Assembly: GCF_050433225.1 (NCBI RefSeq)
Contig: NZ_JBNPXQ010000006.1
Location: 1-64,000, forward strand
Origin: Sphingomonas_D zeicaulis
Lineage (GTDB): Bacteria > Pseudomonadota > Alphaproteobacteria > Sphingomonadales > Sphingomonadaceae
Reading direction: 5' to 3'
Length of the DNA stretch: 64,000 bases
Shown here: piece by piece, positions 8,175 to 15,731 of the stretch
Layout of the letters: the number at the start of each line of letters is the position of its first letter
Position numbering within the stretch: position 1 is the stretch's first letter
The notes under the pieces: generated by a model
What the model was told of the DNA's origin: nothing
Seen by the model: the letters and a program-made list of their open reading frames with translations, nothing else
Databases searched by the model: none
Program-made: the position numbers and the translations under genes

Positions 8175-8498
8175 ATGCCTGCCATCGGTTACGTCACCCG
8201 CCAGGACAACGGCGCGTTCACCGGCCAGCTCAAGACCCTCTCGATCCGCGCCGAGATCGAGATCCTGCCCAACCGCTCGAAGGCGAACGATGCGCAGCCC
8301 GACTACCGGGTCGCGGCGAACGGCGTCGAGGTCGGCGCCGCCTGGATCCGCACCGGCGAAGCCTCGGGACGCGACTATGTGTCGCTCGTGATCGCGGCGC
8401 CCGAATTCGGGCCGCGGCGGCTCTACGCCAATCTCGGCCGCGCCGCGGGGCAGGACGATGACGCCGTCTTCGCGATCATCTGGAACCCGGCCGACTGA
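8175..8498 (+). CDS. DUF736 family protein
   Basis: A 107-residue protein with the DUF736 pattern: IGYVTRQDNGAFTGQLKTLS at the N-terminus, PDYRV in the middle, EVGAAWIR, then YVSLVIAAPEFG and a C-terminal IIWNP. The family is a small beta-rich protein carried on conjugative elements; function unknown. AAGGAGAAGTCAC precedes the ATG. It leads the short rightward run to HTH, TraF and transglycosylase. Confidence 0.88.
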   Translation: MPAIGYVTRQDNGAFTGQLKTLSIRAEIEILPNRSKANDAQPDYRVAANGVEVGAAWIRTGEASGRDYVSLVIAAPEFGPRRLYANLGRAAGQDDDAVFAIIWNPAD

Positions 8499-8660
8499 AC
8501 CGGCCCGCCGCCCGCGCCGACCGGCGCGGGCGGCACCGCGCGTGGAGGGGAGTCGAAAACGACCGCCCCCGATTGCGACCCTGCCTCGCACCGCGTGCGC
8601 CGCCTAGCCCGTCGCCACCGGTCGCGGCGCGGTGCCGCTGGCCGGCGCAGGAGGCAGAAC

Positions 8661-8897
8661 ATGACCAAGGATGACGAGGCGGTCGCCCGCGCCAAGCGTG
8701 CCGCGCGCGGATCGCCGTTCCTCAGTCCCGAGCAGGCGGCGCATTATCTCGGCGTTTCGGTGCGCACCTTGCAGGAACATCGCAGCCGCGGCAGCGGTCC
8801 GCCGTACCGCCGCCACTTCCGCCATGTCCGCTATCACATCGACGATATCGACGCCTGGTCGACCCGTCACGAAGCCGGGGAGGGGGGCGATGACTGA
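8661..8897 (+). CDS. AlpA/excisionase-type HTH DNA-binding protein
   Basis: A 78-residue protein with a MerR-like winged helix: FLSPEQAAHYLGVSVRTLQEHRSRGSGPP followed by a VRYHIDDIDAW wing, the HTH_17 pattern. Such proteins act as excisionases or transcription regulators of mobile elements. AGGAGG lies 6 nt before the ATG at 8661. The 3' end overlaps traF by 8 bp, so it may control or co-express with the transfer genes downstream. Confidence 0.8.
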   Translation: MTKDDEAVARAKRAARGSPFLSPEQAAHYLGVSVRTLQEHRSRGSGPPYRRHFRHVRYHIDDIDAWSTRHEAGEGGDD

Positions 8898-9465
8898 GCG
8901 GCGCCAAATGGAAAGGCCCCGGCTGGCGGCCGACCGGCGACCACTGCCGCGGGGCCGGCTCGGTCGTCGGCGGCGGGTCGCGCTTGCGACCATGATCGCC
9001 GTCGGCGGCGCGGCGCTGCTCGCGACTGTCGCCGCGCCGCCGACGCCGCGGTTCGTCTGGAACGCCAGCGCGAGCGCGCCGCAAGGGCTCTATCTGGTCT
9101 CGCCGGGACCGGCGCGCGCCGGCGACATGGTCGTCGCGCGGCTGCCCGATGCGGCGCGCGCGCTCGCTGCGCGGCGGCGCTATCTGCCCGCCAATGTGCC
9201 GGTCGTGAAACGCGTGGCGGCGGTTGCCGGCGACCGGATCTGTGCCGTTGGCGCCGACCTCTCGGTCAATGGTACGGCGCGCGCACGGCGCCGGGCCAAG
9301 GATCCGTCCGGCCGGTGGATGCCGTGGTGGACGGGCTGCCGAACGCTGGCGGTGGATGAAGTGCTGCTCCTGATTGACGCGCCGGACAGCTTCGACGGAC
9401 GCTATTTCGGGCCGACCAGCGCGCGTCTGGTGGTCGGCCGCGCGAGGCTGATATGGGCGCGCTGA
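8890..9465 (+). CDS. traF: TraF conjugative-transfer signal peptidase (S26)
   Basis: A 191-residue protein. A basic N-terminus leads into one membrane helix (about residues 30-48), then the S26 serine in SAPQGLY (S62) and the catalytic lysine in VVKRVAAVAGD (K107). In RP4 and related systems TraF cyclises or processes the TrbC pilin and is essential for the pilus, matching trbC at 21,266. It overlaps the HTH gene by 8 bp at the start and the transglycosylase by 13 bp at the end. Confidence 0.88.
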   Translation: MTERRQMERPRLAADRRPLPRGRLGRRRRVALATMIAVGGAALLATVAAPPTPRFVWNASASAPQGLYLVSPGPARAGDMVVARLPDAARALAARRRYLPANVPVVKRVAAVAGDRICAVGADLSVNGTARARRRAKDPSGRWMPWWTGCRTLAVDEVLLLIDAPDSFDGRYFGPTSARLVVGRARLIWAR

Positions 9466-10112
9466 ACGGCCCGCGGTTTGCCCTCGCGCTCGCCGCGCTC
9501 GTCACGGCAACGCCCGCGGGCGCGCAGGACTGGGCGCCATATGTCAGCGAGGCCGCGCGCCGGTTCGACATGCCCGAACGCTGGATCCGGCAGGTGATCC
9601 AGGCCGAAAGTGGCGGACGGACGGCGCTGCGCGGACGGCCGATCACCAGTGCCAAGGGGGCGATGGGACTGATGCAGTTGATGCCGGGGACGTGGCGATC
9701 GATGCGGACCCGGCTCCGGCTTGGGCCCGATCCATATGATCCGCGCGACAACATATTGGCCGGCACGGCCTATCTCAGGATGATGTACGACCAGTTCGGC
9801 TATCCCGGACTTTTCGCGGCCTATAATGCGGGCCCGGGACGCTATCGCCAGCATCTGGATCGTGGCCGGCCGCTCCCGGCGGAGACCCGCGCCTATGTGG
9901 AAAGCATCGTTGGCGGACACGATCGTGCGGGGCAGAATCTGCCTGGGGACGACCAGTCGCTTGAAGCAGCGCCAGTGCTTATTCCGGGTGTCGGGGCGGC
10001 GCGAGCGGCCTTGGAAAAGCCGGGAGACGGGCCGCTGCTCGATCCTCTGTTCGCAATCCGCCGGCCGGTGCAGCCAGCGCGTGACGACGCTGCTCCTGAC
10101 CCCTTGAATTGA
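9453..10112 (+). CDS. Lytic transglycosylase (SLT, VirB1-like)
   Basis: A 219-residue protein with a signal peptide (FALALAALVTATPAGAQ) and an SLT domain: catalytic glutamate E52 in QAESGG, AMGLMQLMPGTW, then the NILAGTAYLRMMYDQFG and AAYNAGPG motifs. It would open peptidoglycan locally in the periplasm so the transfer channel can assemble. The C-terminal 60 residues are Pro-rich and probably disordered. Translationally coupled to traF. Confidence 0.9.
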   Translation: MGALNGPRFALALAALVTATPAGAQDWAPYVSEAARRFDMPERWIRQVIQAESGGRTALRGRPITSAKGAMGLMQLMPGTWRSMRTRLRLGPDPYDPRDNILAGTAYLRMMYDQFGYPGLFAAYNAGPGRYRQHLDRGRPLPAETRAYVESIVGGHDRAGQNLPGDDQSLEAAPVLIPGVGAARAALEKPGDGPLLDPLFAIRRPVQPARDDAAPDPLN

Positions 10113-10531
10113 GCGCGAAAGACGGCTCGCGTCGTCTGTTGAAACCGCCCGGCCGACATCGCGCCCATCGGATGAAGGGTATGGGGAGGGTTGATGTAGG
10201 TTAAGGGAGGTGGGGCGCTGGAGACTGGGGAGGCAGAAGAAAGGTAAGGCAAGATAAAAGCAGCGGCACCCCTGTTGCCTTAAGCTGCTGTCTGCACATC
10301 GTTTTTCGGTCGATGAATTGGCACCAGCGGCATGGGGATGGTGCCAGGTGCGCCGCGAAGCCCCGGAAAACTGGCGGATTCCCAGGCACCGTATGTTGTT
10401 TGGAAAGGCGGACCGGTACTCGCTCATACCTCGGCCTATACGCCGCGCCCGCCGCGGCGACCTCGGCGTTGTGCGGCCGCAATTGCATGGCTGAGCGGCT
10501 GCCGGATCAATCGCGAGAGTCGGCTGTCGGA
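10113..10531. other. Intergenic region, convergent ends
   Basis: This gap lies between the stop of the transglycosylase and the stop of the leftward MNT-HEPN gene. No gene supported. An 8 bp perfect inverted repeat (TGGCACCA, 10,319-10,326 and 10,339-10,346) with a 12 nt spacer is the only structure noted; it could help end transcription from either side. Confidence 0.3.
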
Positions 10532-11434
10532 TCAGCCGGATTGCGTTGCCAAATGACGCGCGCAGATCTCCTGCACGCGCGCCTGGAGGTCGGCCACCCT
10601 GGCAGCGATCCAGTGCAGCTCGTCCTCGTCGATCATGTACTGCGGCGAATAGCGCGTGTTGACATAGGCCTGGCGCAGCAGGTCGAAGCACCGCCGGCTG
10701 AATTTGTCGTTGCGCGGCCAGGCGCTGATCAGCTCGGGCGCGATGTCCTCGCACAGCGAGCGCAGGAAGTTCAGCTTGTGCGACTTGGGGCTGTAGAGCG
10801 TGAGCGTGAGCAGGGTGCAATGATAGAGGCGCTCGGCGGCCTGATGCAGAACGAATGCCGCTTCGTTCCGGTCGTCATTCTCCGCTGCGGTTTGCGCCAT
10901 CCGGAGAAAGGCTTGCGCGCTTCGAAACCACTTGTCGAAATATCCCTGCGCTTCGGCAAAAGCTTCCTCGGCCGGCAGGTTGCGCGGTTGAGCGAAGTTG
11001 AAGCCCTCCGCGTCGTACAGCGCAATGCCGTCACGAACGAGGTCGATGAAGAAGGGGCGACCGCGCTCCAGCTGCTGGTTCACATCGGTGAGCGAATGGA
11101 CGATGAAATTGACCGGCGCGGTGAGCGTGCCGGTGATCGTCGCGTCGCGCAGCAGCCGGTCGCCCGCCGCCGACCAGAAGTCGAAATCGACCAGCCGCTC
11201 ATCGTTGACGACGATCAGGATGTCATAGTCGGACTTGTAGCCGCCGACGGGATCATGGACCCAGTCGCCGCGTGCATAGGATCCGTACAGCACCAGCTTG
11301 AGGATCCGGCCCTGCTTCTTCCACTTCTGCGTGCCCAGCGCATGCGCGGCGTCGAACTCCTCGAACAGCACGCGCACGACATGCGCGATTTCACGCTGCT
11401 TCGTCTGCGGCAGCTGGCTCAAGTCGCTGTTCAT
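10532..11434 (-). CDS. MNT-HEPN fusion protein, second copy
   Basis: A 300-residue paralogue of the 169-1,098 protein, with the same order of motifs. The nucleotidyltransferase part has GSYARG (G51-S52) and KSDYDILI (D69, D71). The HEPN part has HQAAERLYH, HKLNFL and a C-terminal NTRYSPQY. The His of the first copy's RYSKHY is Gln here, so the two HEPN domains may differ in activity. The ATG at 11434 has AAGGA 7 nt upstream; an upstream 12-residue extension lacks a better site. It stands alone between the transglycosylase and the LexA-box gene. Confidence 0.85.
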   Translation of the reverse strand: MNSDLSQLPQTKQREIAHVVRVLFEEFDAAHALGTQKWKKQGRILKLVLYGSYARGDWVHDPVGGYKSDYDILIVVNDERLVDFDFWSAAGDRLLRDATITGTLTAPVNFIVHSLTDVNQQLERGRPFFIDLVRDGIALYDAEGFNFAQPRNLPAEEAFAEAQGYFDKWFRSAQAFLRMAQTAAENDDRNEAAFVLHQAAERLYHCTLLTLTLYSPKSHKLNFLRSLCEDIAPELISAWPRNDKFSRRCFDLLRQAYVNTRYSPQYMIDEDELHWIAARVADLQARVQEICARHLATQSG

Positions 11435-11534
11435 CGGGGAATCCTTGGTGCCGCCGCCGGGAGATGGCAAGGACTATCGCCGCGGCAATCGCGCACCGCG
11501 ACGCCGGTCGCGTGCAGCAGCAAGCGGGATCGCA

Positions 11535-11984
11535 TCACGATGATTGCCGGGCCCTGCGAACCGCGTCCAGCCGGCGCGCTTCGTCTTGCGCCGCCTCGTC
11601 GGCCGCCCGTCGCGCCCGCCGTTGACGCTCCTTTTCCTCGATCGCCAGCCGCTCGACCCTGGGCCGCCGGGCATGGCCCAGGCTGGCGTGGAACTCGGGC
11701 GTCAGCGGCAATCCCAGTTCGCGGATCATGCAGGTGATGCAGCCGCGCAGCGCCGTGCCGCGAATATAGCCCGGCATCGTGCCGGGCTGTCCGTCATGGG
11801 GATCCTGCATCGCCTTCCAATATTCATCGAAGCAGCGCCGGTCGGCGTCGCCGGCGGCGTAGAGAAAGGCCAGCAGGAACCGGATGGAAAAGCTCGGTGC
11901 GACCGGCGCCGCATGGGCGCTGTCGGCAATCTCGTCGAGCGCGACCAGCGCCTTGAATATCAGTTGCTCCCGAATCGTCCTCAT
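11535..11984 (-). CDS. Hypothetical protein behind a LexA box
   Basis: A protein of about 149 residues. The first 110 residues are helical with a hydrophobic SIRFLLAFLYAAGDADRRCFDEYW segment and a later LRGCITCMIRELGL segment. The C-terminal 40 residues are highly charged (EEKERQRRARRAADEAAQDEARR) and likely form a basic coil that could bind nucleic acid. No named family recognised. The ATG at 11984 follows GGGGGC closely; 12014 is an alternative start. A perfect GTTC-N7-GTTC LexA box lies 14 bp upstream of 11984, so DNA-damage control is likely if LexA binds. Confidence 0.65.
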   Translation of the reverse strand: MRTIREQLIFKALVALDEIADSAHAAPVAPSFSIRFLLAFLYAAGDADRRCFDEYWKAMQDPHDGQPGTMPGYIRGTALRGCITCMIRELGLPLTPEFHASLGHARRPRVERLAIEEKERQRRARRAADEAAQDEARRLDAVRRARQSS

Positions 11985-11997
11985 GCCCCCATGTTGA

Positions 11998-12012
11998 GAA
12001 CATAGTGGGAAC
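11998..12012. promoter_or_regulatory. Putative LexA (SOS) box
   Basis: On the minus strand the sequence reads GTTCCCACTATGTTC, a perfect GTTC-N7-GTTC match to the alphaproteobacterial LexA operator. It is embedded in a 7 bp inverted repeat (CCATGTT/AACATGG, 11,989-12,016). It sits just upstream of the leftward hypothetical gene and about 120 bp before the rightward zinc-ribbon/SRAP genes, so it could control one or both directions. Confidence 0.65.
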
Positions 12013-12130
12013 ATGGCAAGGTGAGATGATGGCGAGTCGCATTCCTCCTGCCGTGCCGTTGCACGACCGCGCGTTCCGGTGATCGGGGCGTCGGGTTCGT
12101 GGCGCGTGACCTCGCCAATCCGGTGGCCGC

Positions 12131-12412
12131 ATGTTCGACGCTGCGGTCCGCCATCGCACCATCCGACTCGAATGCCCGCGCTGCCGACGGGTGGCGGTCT
12201 ATGACCCGCACGCCATCTGGTGGCTGTTCGAACGCAGGCACTGGCCCGGAGGCCTTCGCGTGGTCGGTCGGCATTTTCATTGCCGGCAATGCCGGGAACA
12301 GAGCGGCGAGCGCGTGCGCCCGCGGGTCAGCGCCTCGCGTGACGCGCCGACGCATGAACTGCCGATGCCGTCGCTCCAGCAATGGCATCAGGCCCTGCGC
12401 CGTCATCGTTGA
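12131..12412 (+). CDS. Small zinc-ribbon protein
   Basis: A 93-residue protein with LECPRCRR near residue 14 and HCRQCRE near residue 50, forming a two-knuckle zinc site separated by a hydrophobic/aromatic stretch (DPHAIWWLFERRHW). The C-terminal part is basic. It may bind DNA or RNA or act in a protein complex. It lies divergent from the LexA-box gene and 25 bp upstream of the SRAP-like gene, likely in one transcript with it. Confidence 0.65.
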   Translation: MFDAAVRHRTIRLECPRCRRVAVYDPHAIWWLFERRHWPGGLRVVGRHFHCRQCREQSGERVRPRVSASRDAPTHELPMPSLQQWHQALRRHR

Positions 12413-12437
12413 CTGTTCGGCGCGCACGGAAGACTGA

Positions 12438-13085
12438 ATGTCACGTCTCCACACATTGATGGCCGGCCCGGAGCGGATCGCTGCGTATTTCGATGCGGAG
12501 ATCGCCGCGGGAACAGTGGTTCCAACGTCCACCAGCGAAGGCGCGCCGGGCGTCGTCGTGATCGCGCATCGTGGCGGCAGGCGATGCGGCAACATGGCGT
12601 GGGGTTTTCCCCGTCACACCCGTGCGATGCGCGAACAAGGCGAGCCTCCGGGGCGTATCGGGCTCGTCGCCGATCTCACCAATCCGTTGTGGGATACGGT
12701 CATCGTCGAACCGCGCCAGCGCTGCCTGATCGCGCTCACCCACTTCGCCAACCCCGACGGCGTGCCGGGCGAGATGACGCGAACTTGGTTCAGCGTCGCG
12801 GGCCATCCGATCATCGCCTGGGCGGGGATCTGGCGGATGACCGACGACGGACCGGTCTATGCCGGGCTCACGATGGATGCCAATGATGCCATCCCGCCGA
12901 CCAACGACCGCATGCCGTTGCTGCTGATACCCGCCGACCATGAGCGCTGGCTGCACGGCTCGATCCAGGATGTCATCGCGTTTCAGTTCGGCACGCCGAT
13001 CCCGGGCAATCGCATGGTGGTCGAGCGCACCAGCGCGCGCTGGCGCAGCGAAGGATTGCCTTCTACCCAGGGTGCCCTGCTTTAG
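12438..13085 (+). CDS. SRAP (YedK/HMCES)-like protein lacking catalytic residues
   Basis: A 215-residue protein that aligns along its length with SRAP proteins: the RCLIALTHFA strand, TWFSVAGHPIIAWAGIWR, and a terminal SARW. SRAP enzymes crosslink to abasic sites through Cys2, helped by conserved Asn, Glu and His. Here position 2 is Ser (MSRLHT), the Asn position is Gly/Leu (75-76), the Glu position is Asn105 (HFAN instead of FAE) and the His position is Asn156 (PTNDRMP instead of PIHDRMP). The fold probably remains but the known chemistry cannot work. It immediately precedes a second SRAP gene with the normal residues (interrupted by an IS). It may be a DNA-binding partner, decoy or regulator. 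Confidence 0.85.
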   Translation: MSRLHTLMAGPERIAAYFDAEIAAGTVVPTSTSEGAPGVVVIAHRGGRRCGNMAWGFPRHTRAMREQGEPPGRIGLVADLTNPLWDTVIVEPRQRCLIALTHFANPDGVPGEMTRTWFSVAGHPIIAWAGIWRMTDDGPVYAGLTMDANDAIPPTNDRMPLLLIPADHERWLHGSIQDVIAFQFGTPIPGNRMVVERTSARWRSEGLPSTQGALL

Positions 13086-13105
13086 GAGCGCGGCGGATGT
13101 GTTGG

Positions 13106-13115
13106 TGTGGACGGC
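13106..13115. repeat. IS left subterminal inverted repeat
   Basis: TGTGGACGGC, matched exactly in inverse orientation by 14,466-14,475. It lies 6 bp inside the inferred left end, as expected for IS1111-group elements. Confidence 0.75.
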
Positions 13116-13175
13116 TTCTCATCCCAACGGTTTAATGATGCTCAGCGTCAATCGACCAGTCGAGAGGAGAACAAC

Positions 13176-14204
13176 ATGGCCACCCCAGTGCGTATTGGCA
13201 TGGACACGGCTAAGTCCGTGTTCCAGCTCCACGGAGTAGATGAGAACGAGGTTGTAGTTCTGCGGCGCCAGCTCCGGCGCGCCGAAATGATCCGTTACTT
13301 TGAGAAGCTTCCGCCCGCCCTTGTCGCCATCGAGTCTTGCGGCGGGTCCCATTATTGGGCTCGCCTCCTGGAGTCTTTCGGCCACAAGGTGAAGCTGATC
13401 CCGCCACAGTACGTGAAGCCCTACGTCAAGCGCGGCAAAAACGACGCGGCCGACGCCGAAGCGCTCTGCGAGGCCGTTACCAGGCCGACGATGCGCTTTG
13501 TGCCTGTGAAGTCCGAGGATCGTCAGGCGGCCTGCATGCTGATGACCGTGCGAGAGCGCCTGGTTATGGTGAAGTCTCAGCTGAGCAACGCTTTCCGAAG
13601 CTATGCGGCGGAGTTCGGGATCGTGGGCCCGTCCGGCCGGCAGAACGTCAACGGCCTGATCGCTCGCGTCCTCGAAGATGACACGCTGCCGGAGCTGGCC
13701 CGCGAGCTGTTTCACTTCCAAGCCAAGGAGTACGCTGCGGTCGAGGCGCGCCTAGCGGAGATCGACGCGAAGCTCATGAAGTGGCACCGCGCCGACGAAC
13801 TGAGCCGGCGCATCGCGACCATTCCCGGAGTTGGCCCTATCGGCTCGACGATGCTGAGCATGAAAGCACCGCCAGCAGAGGCCTTTGGCTCAGGACGTGA
13901 CTTCGCAGCCTGGCTGGGTCTTACCCCGCGAGACCATTCGACAGGCGGTCGATCAAGGCTCGGCGGAATCACCAAGGCCGGAGATCCATCGATCCGATCG
14001 ACGCTCATTGTCGGGGCAACAGCGCTGCTGCGGCACGTGCGTCTAGGGCATACGAAGCCATCGCCATGGCTGGCTAAGCTCATTGAGCGGAAGCCGCCGA
14101 AGCTTGTCGCGGTGGCGCTGGCCAACAAGTTTGCCAGGATCGCTTGGCGGCTGATGGTATCGGGCGGAATTTACACCCGACCCTCAGAGCTGTCGCCGAC
14201 CTGA
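13176..14204 (+). CDS. IS110-family DEDD transposase
   Basis: A 342-residue protein with both IS110 domains. The N-terminal RuvC-like part has GMDTAK (D10), AIESCGG and RGKNDAADAEA, covering the DEDD acidic residues. The C-terminal Transposase_20 part has IATIPGVGPIGSTML, then GGRSRLGGITKAGDP with the serine proposed to act in recombination. AGAGGAGAACAAC precedes the ATG at 13176. The reading frame is complete, so the element may be active. Confidence 0.95.
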   Translation: MATPVRIGMDTAKSVFQLHGVDENEVVVLRRQLRRAEMIRYFEKLPPALVAIESCGGSHYWARLLESFGHKVKLIPPQYVKPYVKRGKNDAADAEALCEAVTRPTMRFVPVKSEDRQAACMLMTVRERLVMVKSQLSNAFRSYAAEFGIVGPSGRQNVNGLIARVLEDDTLPELARELFHFQAKEYAAVEARLAEIDAKLMKWHRADELSRRIATIPGVGPIGSTMLSMKAPPAEAFGSGRDFAAWLGLTPRDHSTGGRSRLGGITKAGDPSIRSTLIVGATALLRHVRLGHTKPSPWLAKLIERKPPKLVAVALANKFARIAWRLMVSGGIYTRPSELSPT

Positions 14205-14465
14205 TCTGAAACCGGCGCCCGGAAGCCCGCGAGGCTGCACCCGGATCGCCCACGAGACTTGCACGAACGAACAGATGGAAACGACCTATCGGTCGGTACG
14301 CGCGACATTCCGAAGATTGCACTGACATTCCCGATGTCGCCAGTGTGTTTGGAGCGCGCGTAGCGAACACCATCTTGGCCAGCGAGGTTTCCTCGCGCAA
14401 AAAGGCCGGACATCTGATAGCAAGCGATTAGGTCAGACAGTCTGTGCGTTCACTGCAAGCGGGGG
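14205..14465 (+). ncRNA. Candidate bridge/seek RNA region of the IS
   Basis: This is the non-coding 3' end of the IS, between the transposase stop and the right repeat. IS110-family recombinases use a structured RNA from a non-coding end to choose target and donor; in the IS1111 group it lies downstream of the recombinase gene. The location and length fit, but I could not fold the RNA or match loops to the ATGTGC target, so this rests on family knowledge. Confidence 0.4.
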
Positions 14466-14475
14466 GCCGTCCACA
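14466..14475. repeat. IS right subterminal inverted repeat
   Basis: GCCGTCCACA, the exact reverse complement of the left repeat at 13,106-13,115. It ends 2 bp before the inferred right junction with the SRAP coding sequence. Confidence 0.75.
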
Positions 14476-15128
14476 TCTGCAATCTCTACACCGAGCGGCT
14501 CGGCGCCGACGCGGTCGCGGCCCATTTCGGCGTCGCCAATCCGCTGCGCGCGAACAGCGCGGGTGAAGTCTATCCGGGCTATACCGGCATGGTGGTGCGC
14601 GAGGAGGGCGGCGCGCGTGTCATGCAGTCGATGACCTGGGGCTTCCCCCTGCGCCTCAAGGGCATGAAGCCGGACTCCAAGCCGAGGCCGGTCAACAACA
14701 TCGCCGACCTGCGCAAGCCGATGTGGGCAGGGCTTGCGGGCAAGCCGCAAGGCCGCTGCCTCATCCCGCTCACCGCGTTCGCGGAAGCCGAGGGCGCGAA
14801 GGGCGCAAAGACCCGGACCTGGTTCTCGCTCGTGGGGCACGCGATGTTCGCCTGGGGCGGTCTGTGGCGAGACAGCGCCGAATGGGGGCCGGTCTATTCC
14901 GGCGCGATGACCGACTGCAACGATGCGATCCGTCCGATTCACGATCGCATGCCGGTGCTGCTGCTGCCGGACGAATATGATCGCTGGCTCAATGGCAGCC
15001 TTGAGGATCTCGTCGCATTGCAGCAGCGCTGCTTTCCCGATGAATTGATCGCCATCACGCGGACCAGCGAGCGGTGGAACGCGCCGCGCGCGGCTGGCGG
15101 TGCCGGCCCGCTCTTCGCCTAGGATTTC

Positions 15129-15551
15129 ATGCTGCTCTTCGCGCTGGCCGCCGCTGCCCAACCATCGTTCGTCTGCAACGCCGTCTCCGTCTGGGACGGC
15201 GATGGGCCGATCACCTGTGCCGACGGAACCAAAATCAGGCTGGCCGGCATCGCCACGCGCGAGATCGACAATCGCTGCCGGCGCGGCCAGCCCTGCCCAC
15301 GGCCGTCGGGCGCCGCGGCCCGCGATCATCTCGTCAGCTTGCTCGGCGGCGCCCGCGGCCGGACCCGGCACGGAGCGATCCGGATCGGGCCGGTGCCACT
15401 GCGCTGCGCGCCTGTCGGGACCAGCTATGGCCGCACCGTCGCCTGGTGTCGCCGCGGCACGCTCGATCTGTCCTGCGCGATGGTTCGCGGCGGCTATGCG
15501 CTGCGCTGGCCGCGCTATGGCGGCCGTCAGGTGTGCGCGCAGCCCCGATAG
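15129..15551 (+). CDS. Thermonuclease (SNase)-like secreted protein
   Basis: A 140-residue protein with a short signal-like N-terminus (MLLFALAAAA) and an SNase-type beta-barrel pattern: VWDGDGPI, then IRLAGIATREID, and a later YGRTVAWC...MVRGGYALRW. The Arg and Asp/Glu positions in IRLAGI-x-x-RE-x-D fit SNase homologues; six or more Cys suggest disulfides in the periplasm. It starts 6 bp after the split SRAP gene, so the IS may reduce its expression by polarity. Confidence 0.8.
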   Translation: MLLFALAAAAQPSFVCNAVSVWDGDGPITCADGTKIRLAGIATREIDNRCRRGQPCPRPSGAAARDHLVSLLGGARGRTRHGAIRIGPVPLRCAPVGTSYGRTVAWCRRGTLDLSCAMVRGGYALRWPRYGGRQVCAQPR

Positions 15552-15558
15552 GCCGCCG

Positions 15559-15575
15559 CCGGCTCCGCCGGTTTT
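15559..15575 (+). terminator. Weak terminator-like hairpin
   Basis: A 5 bp stem CCGGC/GCCGG with a TCC loop is followed by TTTT, 8 bp after the thermonuclease stop and before the relaxase promoter region. The stem is short and the T-run only four, so it may be weak or incidental. Confidence 0.35.
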
Positions 15576-15731
15576 CAGCGCAACGACGCGCTGGATGACG
15601 AGGCGTCCGGCGAACGGGCGCGATCCCCGCCTGATGCGGCGGTGGCACCGGTGAAATCATCCCGAAAATAGGTCAGTCAGGAGGGGAGGTGGGAGCGCAC
15701 CGAACATCAGGGTACAGCGCGGAGCAGCCTC

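Larger units (their letters stand above)
13100..14477 (+). mobile_element. IS110-family (IS1111-like) insertion sequence
   Basis: The ends are inferred from the split SRAP gene: ATG to the left and TGC to the right rejoin exactly. The element is about 1.38 kb, with one DEDD transposase gene and a 10 bp subterminal inverted repeat TGTGGACGGC at 13,106-13,115 and 14,466-14,475. No target duplication beyond a possible TG is seen. Subterminal repeats and a long non-coding 3' end (about 270 bp) against a short 5' end (76 bp) are features of the IS1111 group of IS110. Exact ends could shift by 1-2 bases because TG follows the left junction. Confidence 0.85.
13097..15122 (+). pseudogene. SRAP (YedK/HMCES-like) gene split by an IS element
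   Basis: The ATG at 13,097-13,099, with GGAG 8 nt upstream, is separated from the rest of the gene by the IS at 13,100-14,477. Removing the IS restores ATG-TGC-AAT-CTC, giving MCNLYTERLGADAV, the normal SRAP start with Cys2. The body 14,478-15,122 keeps the Asn (VNNIADL), Glu (FAEAEG) and His (PIHDRMPVLL) of active SRAP proteins. Any translation from an internal start such as 14,589 would lack Cys2, so the abasic-site crosslinking function is lost unless the IS excises. It lies directly after the catalytically dead paralogue, whose stop overlaps the original ribosome binding site. Confidence 0.85.

Noticed and set aside
10319..10346. 8 bp inverted repeat as a regulatory operator
   Set aside because: It lies between convergent gene ends with no promoter nearby; likely incidental or a weak terminator.
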